NCBI RefSeq assembly: GCF_003992055.1
Contig: NZ_RQVD01000002.1
Location: 124,001 to 188,000 of the forward strand
Origin: Veillonella sp. CHU740
GTDB lineage: Bacteria; Bacillota; Negativicutes; Veillonellales; Veillonellaceae
DNA: 64,000 bases
Direction: 5' to 3'
Program-made: the position numbers and the translations under genes
The notes under the pieces: generated by a model
Databases searched by the model: none
Told to the model about the DNA's origin: nothing
Seen by the model: the letters and a program-made list of their open reading frames with translations, nothing else
Part shown: piece after piece, positions 1 to 6,884 of the stretch
Position numbering within the stretch: position 1 is the first letter of the stretch
Layout of the letters: each line of letters opens with the position of its first letter

Positions 1-407
1 AAAATATCTAAATAGGCATCATGTACACAGTCCGGACGTGTGGCAATGGCAATGCCTACTACATGTTCTAAACACGCTTCTTCCACATACTGGCGGAACT
101 TCTCTAGTGGTAAATAGGTATTACTAAAATTCTGAAAGTACGGTATATATTTATAGGCTTTATACTTTTTCGCAATATGCACCACGGTTTCATCAATTTG
201 CTGTTTCACCGTCATAGAGGCTGGTCGATTTTCATAGCCTGCTCCAATTTCACCACAGAAAGTACATCCACCTACACCTGCTGATCCATCGCGATTAGGG
301 CACGTCAACGGCAGTGCCACTGGAATTTTATAAGCCTTTTCCCCATATCGCTCTTTGTAAAAAGCAGATATCATACGATACCGCTTTGGCTTTGTGGTAT
401 CACTCAT
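1..407 (-). CDS. Radical SAM protein, TIGR01212/YhcC family (partial, C-terminus outside window)
   Basis: The minus-strand frame opens at an ATG at 405-407 and runs off the left edge after about 135 codons. Early in the protein is a cysteine cluster, CPNRDG followed by GGCTFC, which is the iron-sulfur ligand arrangement of the YhcC/TIGR01212 radical SAM proteins. An isoleucine/alanine-rich strand (VVGIAIATRPD) typical of the radical SAM barrel follows. The family is widespread but its reaction is not established. The start lies 1 nt after the stop of the upstream B12-binding radical SAM gene, and its GAGGAGG ribosome site is inside that gene's last codons, so the two are probably translationally coupled. 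The C-terminal part is not visible. Confidence 0.85.
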   Translation of the reverse strand, partial: MSDTTKPKRYRMISAFYKERYGEKAYKIPVALPLTCPNRDGSAGVGGCTFCGEIGAGYENRPASMTVKQQIDETVVHIAKKYKAYKYIPYFQNFSNTYLPLEKFRQYVEEACLEHVVGIAIATRPDCVHDAYLDI

Positions 408-408
408 A

Positions 409-2208
409 TCACACCTCCTCGCTGATAGTTACACTAGTAGTATGTGCCAAATCATCTAGATGGATTTTCCCACATTGTTGATGGCGTATAAAAGGTTTCG
501 TCTCACCTTTTACGTCAATGATGACCTCTACAGCACTATAAGAACCCCTTGGAATCCCTAAGTATGGCAATGTAGCACCACACACCTCTATCGTGTGGTA
601 ATCTTGTCTCACTTTACGCCACTCCACAAAGGAATAGTTAGGGATATATTGTTGTACTAAACTTTCCTCACGCCAGAATACCTCTGCCTCTTGCATTTCT
701 TGCTTTCTATCTTTCGATAAACCAAATCGTTCATCCCGTATTTTACCATTGAAAGAAGTCAACACATCGTAGCGCAGTAAATCACAGGCCACTCGGTCTC
801 TTTTCAAGGTAAAGAACTCATAAAGGAATGCTATTTGATCAGCATCATTTAATTTTCTATCCTGATTCCCGTTTTCTAACCATAACTTGGTCATCTCTTC
901 AAAATAGGCAAAGGCCGATCCCTCTTGGATCAAGCTTTCACTAATGTATCCAAATACTGTGCGATACCGTTCACTATTATAGAATCGTTCGAACACATCT
1001 TCAAAATGTTTTAACATGCGTACATCATCATATGGTAAGACATGGGTTTGTAACACTTCGTAAGGTGCTTTCGGATTCGCAATATACTCGTACTCTGCCA
1101 TAGAACGCACGCCAGAGCCTTTTAATAACTTTAAAAATCCAATCTGCAACGCATGGGGTTGCAAACTGAACAGATCATTAAAAGATTTCTCAAAAATAGC
1201 TTTGCTTTCATAAGGCAAGCCTACAATTAAGTCCATATGCACATGAGTACGCCCGGCCTTGATAATCGGAGGGATAACGGACTGAATACGGCCCCAATCA
1301 TTGCGACGATGAATGGCCTCCAATGTCTTATCATGAGTACTTTGAACGCCTACCTCTATCTGTATTTGACCATGACGAGTAGAACTTAAAATATCTACCT
1401 CTTTTTCAGTCATTAAAATGGATTCCATTTCCAAGTGAAAGTTCGTCTGGCCCCCATGGTCACGCATCCACTCCATCAATGGAATGTGATGATGAGGGGC
1501 ACAGTTGAACGTACGATCCACAAACTTCACTTGTTTCACATTGTGATCAACGAACCAAGCCAACTCTTCACGTACCCGTTCTTGTGGAAAGAATCGTACA
1601 GTGTTTCGATTTCCAGATAAACAATACTGGCAACTAAAGGGACAACCACGAGAAGATTCATAATAGACAATTTTATTCCCTAAGGTAAGCATATCTTCCT
1701 CTGTGTACGGGAATGGTATGGTGCTTAGGTCTTTCACCTCTACAGCCTCTTCCGACCCTTGAATGTTGCCTTGCTCTCTACCTAAGATGCCAGGTATGAC
1801 GGGATTAACAGGAGATTGCCCTGTACGAATTACTTTCACAAAGGAAGTAAAAGCTTCCTCAGCTTCCCCTTGCACAATATAGTCAATATATGGGTGGTCT
1901 TCTAATAATTCCCTAGCAGTATAACTCACCTCTGGACCACCTAATATAATTTTCGCGTTAGGACGAACCGCTTTAATCATAGAACAAAGATGCAATGTCA
2001 TATCGATATTCCAAATATAACAAGCAAACCCTATTACATCTGCATCTAAGGTGGTCACATTATTTAAAACATCTAAAATAGGCATATTAATAGTGTACTC
2101 CACTATCTCATATGCCTCGTCTTTCGTTCTTCCATAAGCCTGCAAATAGCGCAACGCCAAAGAAGAATGTATATATTTTGAATTCAACGTTGAAATGATA
2201 ACTTTCAT
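409..2208 (-). CDS. B12-binding-domain radical SAM protein (DUF4080-type)
   Basis: About 599 aa. The N-terminal ~140 residues look like a cobalamin-binding Rossmann domain (MKVIISTLNSKYIHSSLALR, then DADVIGFACYIWN). The radical SAM motif CPFSCQYC (CxxxCxxC) follows near residue 195, then a TIM-barrel-like region and a long C-terminal part typical of the DUF4080 group. Such proteins are thought to carry out B12-dependent radical chemistry, but the substrate is unknown. I place the start at the ATG at 2208, where GAGGT is well spaced and the family usually begins; an ATG five codons upstream (2223) is possible but has a poor ribosome site. The gene is adjacent to a second radical SAM gene. Its promoter region abuts an insertion sequence. 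Confidence 0.85.
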   Translation of the reverse strand: MKVIISTLNSKYIHSSLALRYLQAYGRTKDEAYEIVEYTINMPILDVLNNVTTLDADVIGFACYIWNIDMTLHLCSMIKAVRPNAKIILGGPEVSYTARELLEDHPYIDYIVQGEAEEAFTSFVKVIRTGQSPVNPVIPGILGREQGNIQGSEEAVEVKDLSTIPFPYTEEDMLTLGNKIVYYESSRGCPFSCQYCLSGNRNTVRFFPQERVREELAWFVDHNVKQVKFVDRTFNCAPHHHIPLMEWMRDHGGQTNFHLEMESILMTEKEVDILSSTRHGQIQIEVGVQSTHDKTLEAIHRRNDWGRIQSVIPPIIKAGRTHVHMDLIVGLPYESKAIFEKSFNDLFSLQPHALQIGFLKLLKGSGVRSMAEYEYIANPKAPYEVLQTHVLPYDDVRMLKHFEDVFERFYNSERYRTVFGYISESLIQEGSAFAYFEEMTKLWLENGNQDRKLNDADQIAFLYEFFTLKRDRVACDLLRYDVLTSFNGKIRDERFGLSKDRKQEMQEAEVFWREESLVQQYIPNYSFVEWRKVRQDYHTIEVCGATLPYLGIPRGSYSAVEVIIDVKGETKPFIRHQQCGKIHLDDLAHTTSVTISEEV

Positions 2209-2254
2209 TTGTACCTCACTCATCGAATGAACCTAGTTCATCGGCTATTGTTCT

Positions 2255-2277
2255 ATTATACCATACAATGCAAATAC
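2255..2277 (-). promoter_or_regulatory. Extended -10 promoter of the B12 radical SAM gene, truncated by IS insertion
   Basis: On the minus strand the sequence reads TATGGTATAAT, a strong extended -10 (TGnTATAAT), with the -10 hexamer at 2255-2260. The 17 bases upstream (2261-2277) run exactly to the end of the insertion element, so the -35 position is now supplied by the IS end (TAACCC, a poor match to TTGACA). The extended -10 may keep the promoter active. Confidence 0.6.
2270..2277. repeat. Target-site duplication, left copy (8 bp)
   Basis: GCAAATAC directly abuts the left end of the insertion element and is repeated exactly at 3627-3634 beyond the right end. An 8-bp duplication is the usual signature of IS256-superfamily transposition. 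Confidence 0.9.
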
Positions 2278-2302
2278 GGGTTATAGGACAAAATGAGTTG
2301 GT
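2278..2302 (+). repeat. IS terminal inverted repeat, left
   Basis: 25 bp, an exact reverse complement of 3602-3626. It begins GGGTTATAGGACAAAATG. Confidence 0.92.
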
Positions 2303-2305
2303 AGA

Positions 2306-3430
2306 CTAGTCCCAGTTTTTCGTAATAGATATATCATAATTATGTAGATCACCCCATACAATTGCATCTCCCCATGTAGGGATCATATCTTCTAAAGTTT
2401 CTCTTTCTGACATCTCTTTATATATCTTAGCTATACTTTTATCTGTTGGCATTACCTTGAGAATCTCATCGTATGGTAATGGATGTGGAGAGCGCATATA
2501 ACACCACCAAAATACCGCTTTTATCCTACGTTCAACAGATAGCCCTCTATGGGTCCTTAACATAGCTCTTAATTGGGCATTAATACCTCCTTCTATCCTG
2601 TTATTTGTAGCTGGCAACTTTCTTTCATTAACTAATGCATCTTTAAGATAGGTAAATAGTATACCCTGTTTCACCAACTGACAAAGAGACCGTTCTGCTT
2701 TTACTAGTCTTTCATGTTTAGGATGCAAACTACCATACTCATCTCTAATCATTTCACTCAAAAATGTATTATACCTCTTGGACCAATTCTGAAAGCGTTC
2801 TTCCCATGCTTTCATTTCTTCTATTCCATGGATAGCCAATAAGTCTTTTGCTAATACGTATAACTCTGTTCCTGCTAATGTTTTGGGCCTAGATGTTGTA
2901 TATCGCTTAATCTGGCAAAACACATGGTATAAACACCTTTGGATCCTAGTCTTTTTCCAAATTCGCTTACAGGCCTTTTTAAATCCAACTCCACCATCAG
3001 TAACCACTATAGTAGGTGAGGCAATCCTTTGTAATAATGCCCCCCATGCTGCTGCATGTTCGTATCTACATACATACCATCCCAAGACATGTGTATCATC
3101 ACAACATATTAATACACATACTTTTCGTCCTAAATAAATGCCATCAACATATACTATATCCCGATGAGCCTCTATTTTAGGTGGCATAGGCCATATTTCC
3201 CAAAATTGAACTGTATTTCGCCTAAATGTCCGACTACTTACAGACATCTCATCTTGTGTTTTACCGCTTAACAACCATGCAAGAAATTGGTGAAAGTGTT
3301 TTATCGTGCTATCAATAGTATTCGTAAATACTGTTTTACATTCACGACACTGCCAACGTTGAGTTCCCTTTTTAGTTTTCCCATACTTATGACAAGGAAA
3401 TCCACAATTTATACATTTTATCTGATTCAT
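2306..3430 (-). CDS. IS256-superfamily (IS1249-like) transposase
   Basis: 374 aa. The N-terminus carries a zinc ribbon (C6, C9, C28, C31) of the kind found in IS1249-type transposases, followed by a helix-turn-helix-like stretch (TQDEMSVSSRTFRRN). The catalytic DDE triad can be placed at D96 (YVDGIYL), D145 (VVTDGG) and E280 (NNRIEGG). The C/H motif CLYHV before the last acidic residue is also typical of the IS256-like fold. The frame is complete with no frameshift. An AGAGGTG ribosome site precedes the ATG. The stop codon lies 3 nt inside the left terminal repeat. A hairpin upstream of the gene, inside the element, should block transcription entering from the neighbouring autotransporter gene. 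Confidence 0.88.
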   Translation of the reverse strand: MNQIKCINCGFPCHKYGKTKKGTQRWQCRECKTVFTNTIDSTIKHFHQFLAWLLSGKTQDEMSVSSRTFRRNTVQFWEIWPMPPKIEAHRDIVYVDGIYLGRKVCVLICCDDTHVLGWYVCRYEHAAAWGALLQRIASPTIVVTDGGVGFKKACKRIWKKTRIQRCLYHVFCQIKRYTTSRPKTLAGTELYVLAKDLLAIHGIEEMKAWEERFQNWSKRYNTFLSEMIRDEYGSLHPKHERLVKAERSLCQLVKQGILFTYLKDALVNERKLPATNNRIEGGINAQLRAMLRTHRGLSVERRIKAVFWWCYMRSPHPLPYDEILKVMPTDKSIAKIYKEMSERETLEDMIPTWGDAIVWGDLHNYDISITKNWD

Positions 3431-3512
3431 TATTCACCTCTCCTAACGATAGATTATTTAGGAAAATTAAATATCAATCAGACCTGTAATTGCAAGGGGT
3501 TTCAGACTTTTT

Positions 3513-3531
3513 ACCAACTCATTTTGTCCTA
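3513..3531 (-). repeat. Subterminal copy of the IS terminal repeat
   Basis: ACCAACTCATTTTGTCCTA occurs here and again within the right terminal repeat (3602-3620), in the same orientation, 89 bp apart. The copy covers 19 of the 25 bp. It could be an extra transposase-binding site. Confidence 0.75.
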
Positions 3532-3562
3532 CCTCAAAGTTCTTTAAAACAACTTTAAAATT

Positions 3563-3593
3563 CAATGAGCCTAGTGTTTAACTAGGCTCATTG
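3563..3593 (-). terminator. Strong hairpin inside the IS right end (insulating terminator)
   Basis: A 13-bp perfect stem (CAATGAGCCTAGT with its reverse complement) and a 5-nt loop, followed on the minus strand by the T-rich run AATTTTAAAG. It lies upstream of the transposase and would stop readthrough from the autotransporter gene. Confidence 0.7.
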
Positions 3594-3601
3594 CTATTAA
3601 A

Positions 3602-3626
3602 ACCAACTCATTTTGTCCTATAACCC
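3602..3626 (-). repeat. IS terminal inverted repeat, right
   Basis: 25 bp, the exact reverse complement of 2278-2302. It is followed immediately by the second copy of the 8-bp target duplication. Confidence 0.92.
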
Positions 3627-3634
3627 GCAAATAC
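3627..3634. repeat. Target-site duplication, right copy (8 bp)
   Basis: GCAAATAC, identical to 2270-2277. Its last bases are the first bases of the autotransporter gene's terminator stem. Confidence 0.9.
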
Positions 3635-3665
3635 CTCACTACTGGAGACCCAATAGTGAGGTATT
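3630..3665 (-). terminator. Terminator hairpin of the autotransporter gene
   Basis: A perfect 12-bp stem (AATACCTCACTA with TAGTGAGGTATT) around a 12-nt loop, just past the stop codon at 3670. The insertion element landed at the base of this stem, but the target duplication kept the stem whole. The original T-tract side is now IS sequence. Confidence 0.75.
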
Positions 3666-3669
3666 ACGA

Positions 3670-6456
3670 TTAGAATCGATGTCTAAATCCTGCATTAATT
3701 TGCCAATTTTGTTTTACCTTATGTTTTGTTGACCCTTGTGCTTCAAAATAAAATTGTTTATTTTCATCTTTACTGATATAGGATGCACCAAATCCATAAG
3801 TAAACCAACTATCTTGTTTCGATGGTTTTTCCACAGCCACTTCATTAAAGGTATGCGTTGTATCTCCCCATAATTCTCGTTCATGCATAATCTTAATATA
3901 TGGATTAATATGTCCTGGTGTGATACTGTCTATACCAATTCTGGCACCGATACGCAGAACTAAACCTTTAAAATCATCTGTCACTGATATTAATCCATGT
4001 TTCATATGCATAGGATAACCACCAATCCTTTGATACGTCAATTGTGCTTCTGGTTCTATATAATACTTGCGTGTATCATTTTTCTTGAAATAGAAGCGTC
4101 TACCTAATTCAACTGATCCGAGATACGATACAGTGTGCATAGTATCAGAAGATACATCTGTATGAGAACGGTTTATCATGTCGAACCCACCACGGTAATT
4201 AGCGATACGTCCCACAAGATCAACATACATATTTGTTTTCGGATGCACCCAAGCGGAATACCCACCTATTGCAGCTTGTGTGAGTTTAATAGAGCCACTG
4301 AATTCATCTAGTGTGCCACGGGCCTGTAACATACCTACATCAAGTCCATGATAGGCAATCCATGCTCCATGCTTTCTTCGCCAATCAAACCCACCTTGTA
4401 TGCCGTGATAGTTATTGCTATATTTACCTACCTTTACATCTCCATCGCTACTATATTTACCACCAATTAACTTTACCCAAATGTCATTAGACTTGTGCAT
4501 CTTTTTATCTAGGTGTATTTCCCCTAATCGTTGTACTAGTGTACCCATGGTAGCCAAATTACTTTGGTATATCATATTATGTAGTACTTCAACAGCCTGA
4601 GCTCCAGAACTCAATCGACCAGTAGGATTTAAGTAAAAATCATTCTTTCCATCTGGTTCAATTTGGGCTATCTTTGAAGTTTCAGAATTAGATACAGTGA
4701 ACTCATAGGCGCCTTGATCTGTAGTACCATACAGTAATTTATACTTGGCCTTATTGTCAGTCAAATCTCCTAAGTTTTCTACAAGTTTTAAGTGCTCACG
4801 GCCCTTCGTTTTAGCTGTTCCATCATCTTTATAGACAATATTATAGACTCCATCACTGCCTTTTCGAGTCACCAATCTATCAGAATCACCACTGACAATA
4901 TTCCCGTTCATTTTCAGTGTTCCTGCATCCCCTATTAAATGTTTTACAGATACATTGACATACTTGTTAGCGCCTGCAAATTCTACAATGGCACCTTTGG
5001 TTAAATCCAAATCTTTCACCATGGAATCATTCGTGACTTTCCAGTGAGCGCCATTGCTCATAGTAAGATTAATCGCATTATTTGTGTTATCAATAACATC
5101 ATTTTTTATGATGCCATGCTCATCAAAATACAATTTGCTTTTCTCGATAGAAGCTTCTGCCTCTGCAATCTTTTTCATAAGATTTTCTCTTACTTTAGCA
5201 GATAGGGTAGGTTTCTCTAGTGTTTTTTTCCAGCCCTCAATCTGTTTCTCAAATTTTTCAATATCCTGTGCCCGTAGGATGACATTATCATCAGCATCGA
5301 CAGTTTCATCAAATAGATTCTGCTTCGATGTAAACTTTTCTTTACCTATATGAGCCTCGCCTTCAAAATAAGAGTCTTTATTACCTAAATTTAAATTAAC
5401 GATACCACTATTATAGGCATGTATATCCCCTCTGATTTGAATCACTTTATCGGGTCCACCTACAATATCAACTTTGCTATTTTTTCCGTCCACACTAATA
5501 GCGTCTCCAATGCTTTTAGGATTACCCTGCGCATCATATACAGGTGTTACATCTACAGTGAGATTTCCTCTAAATATAGCTTCTAATTTAGAATCATCGG
5601 GAATTGTATCCCGATCTCTTTTACTCGCCCTGGAAGTGAGACCAATCCCATAATTTTCTGCCTCTTCTTGACCATGTCTATCTATTTTTACATTAACATC
5701 ACCATCAAACTCCATCACCGTCACAGTGGGGGTTTCTTTTTTTACAGCCGTTGATCTAACCGTATTATTATAATGATTCACAAATATACCACGAGCATGA
5801 CTAGAAGCTGACGTAACATTCACATTCAATGTAGATCCTGCTTCTGAATGTATATGATAGTTTCCTACAGTTGTGCCATTATTAAATAATTGAATACCAT
5901 TTGACTGTTTTCTAGCATAATTATCTAGCTTTGGATCATCTAATAAGGTGTTGATGGTATTCACCCCTTTAAATGTAATCGACGCAGCCGCAAGGCCCTG
6001 CTTTCCGGTACTATTCACACTGATTTGATCCACTGTTTGAATCCCAGATGACATGATATGATTGTCAACGGTAACATCCTCAAATACAATATTATTCTCT
6101 CCAGCAACACCGCCATCAGATATCAAGATACTTGATGATGGCTCATAAGCTTTCTTAGAATTAAGTGAAAAACGATAGTCCCCTTCACGTAGTCCCACAA
6201 CTGATGTATTGGTATTGAACGTACTAGCTGGTCCATTAGAATCTTCTAATTTACCTTTAATCGTGATATTATTAGTGCCTCCCAATGCAGAAATTGCTAA
6301 AAAATTCAACGGTTTATCTTCCTTAGTTGCATCGTACGTATAAGACGTTTCCTTTCCAGGATTTGAATACACCACAGTATACTTGTCTCTTGTTATCACC
6401 TCTGCGGATACAGTCCACACATTTGTCAATAATGAAAGAGTAATACAAGATAGCAA
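3670..6456 (-). CDS. Classical (type Va) autotransporter; start codon region damaged
   Basis: 928 aa counted from a TTG codon. Residues ~20-650 are a passenger rich in beta-strand/Asn/Gly sequence. It includes an unusual Lys/Glu-rich helical insert (about residues 380-440, IEKFEKQIEGWKKTLEK). Residues ~660-928 are an autotransporter beta-barrel, ending in the expected aromatic residue (GFRHRF). The best start by position and ribosome site (GGGGTG) is the ATG at 6474, but it reads ATG AAA TGA; the frame after that stop (YDVLLSCITLSLLTNVWTVSA) is plainly a signal peptide. A stop at codon 3 therefore probably silences or weakens the gene. The TTG at 6456 would give a signal peptide with no basic N-terminus and no ribosome site. 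It may be a recent pseudogene or a switched-off variant. Monomeric autotransporters are known surface proteins in Veillonella. Confidence 0.8.
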   Translation of the reverse strand: MLSCITLSLLTNVWTVSAEVITRDKYTVVYSNPGKETSYTYDATKEDKPLNFLAISALGGTNNITIKGKLEDSNGPASTFNTNTSVVGLREGDYRFSLNSKKAYEPSSSILISDGGVAGENNIVFEDVTVDNHIMSSGIQTVDQISVNSTGKQGLAAASITFKGVNTINTLLDDPKLDNYARKQSNGIQLFNNGTTVGNYHIHSEAGSTLNVNVTSASSHARGIFVNHYNNTVRSTAVKKETPTVTVMEFDGDVNVKIDRHGQEEAENYGIGLTSRASKRDRDTIPDDSKLEAIFRGNLTVDVTPVYDAQGNPKSIGDAISVDGKNSKVDIVGGPDKVIQIRGDIHAYNSGIVNLNLGNKDSYFEGEAHIGKEKFTSKQNLFDETVDADDNVILRAQDIEKFEKQIEGWKKTLEKPTLSAKVRENLMKKIAEAEASIEKSKLYFDEHGIIKNDVIDNTNNAINLTMSNGAHWKVTNDSMVKDLDLTKGAIVEFAGANKYVNVSVKHLIGDAGTLKMNGNIVSGDSDRLVTRKGSDGVYNIVYKDDGTAKTKGREHLKLVENLGDLTDNKAKYKLLYGTTDQGAYEFTVSNSETSKIAQIEPDGKNDFYLNPTGRLSSGAQAVEVLHNMIYQSNLATMGTLVQRLGEIHLDKKMHKSNDIWVKLIGGKYSSDGDVKVGKYSNNYHGIQGGFDWRRKHGAWIAYHGLDVGMLQARGTLDEFSGSIKLTQAAIGGYSAWVHPKTNMYVDLVGRIANYRGGFDMINRSHTDVSSDTMHTVSYLGSVELGRRFYFKKNDTRKYYIEPEAQLTYQRIGGYPMHMKHGLISVTDDFKGLVLRIGARIGIDSITPGHINPYIKIMHERELWGDTTHTFNEVAVEKPSKQDSWFTYGFGASYISKDENKQFYFEAQGSTKHKVKQNWQINAGFRHRF

Positions 6457-6589
6457 TACGTCATATCATTTCATAATACACCCCATATACATATACACAC
6501 ATAACCATGCAGTCCAACCTAAACCTTATATAGAAGGCTTGAACACTTTTTTCCTGTGATTGCTGAAATAATGATAAGAATACATATAC

Positions 6590-6618
6590 ATAATATCATT
6601 AGTATCAAGCAGTTTCAA
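6590..6618 (-). promoter_or_regulatory. Sigma-70-type promoter of the autotransporter gene
   Basis: On the minus strand TTGAAA (6613-6618) and TATTAT (6590-6595) are separated by 17 bp. The predicted start of transcription near 6583 gives a leader of about 110 nt to the ATG at 6474. Confidence 0.65.
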
Positions 6619-6649
6619 TCATATTAGATAATTTTTTTCTTATATACTA

Positions 6650-6659
6650 CCCCCCCCCC
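6650..6659. repeat. Homopolymeric C10 tract (poly-G on the coding strand)
   Basis: Ten consecutive C bases on the plus strand, about 32-41 bp upstream of the -35 box of the autotransporter promoter. Tracts like this slip during replication and can alter promoter output. No comparable C or G run was seen elsewhere in this AT-rich window. Confidence 0.85.
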
Positions 6660-6784
6660 GATTTTTACACGAATTGCATATTATAAGTGTACTCATAACA
6701 ACAGCATACACTTCACTTACACTATAAAAGGAGCATCTATATAGCAGATATTACTGTCTCAAAAACCTTCGTAGTTTCTGCTTG

Positions 6785-6838
6785 CAAAAAGGGCTGTAAC
6801 AAACATGTAAAATGTACATTTTGTTACAGCCCCTTTTT
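6785..6838 (-). terminator. Terminator of the trimeric autotransporter gene (bidirectional)
   Basis: A long stem pairs AAAAAGGGCTGTAACAAA with TTTGTTACAGCCCCTTTTT (one-base bulge), flanked by A and T runs on both sides. It lies about 45 bp after the stop codon at 6885. Confidence 0.8.
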
Positions 6839-6884
6839 GACTAATAGCTATGCTGTTACACTAAAAATAATAGACCAGAAACTA

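Larger units (their letters stand above)
2278..3626 (-). mobile_element. Complete insertion sequence, IS256 superfamily (IS1249-like), 1349 bp
   Basis: The element has perfect 25-bp terminal inverted repeats (2278-2302 and 3602-3626, starting GGGTTATAGGACAAAATG) and is bracketed by an 8-bp direct duplication of the target. It carries one transposase gene on the minus strand. The right end also has a second internal copy of 19 bp of the terminal repeat and a strong hairpin. Intact ends, intact duplication and an open transposase frame suggest a recent and possibly active insertion. The IS1249 assignment rests on protein features (zinc ribbon plus DDE) and the length, and was not checked by a database search. 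Confidence 0.9.
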
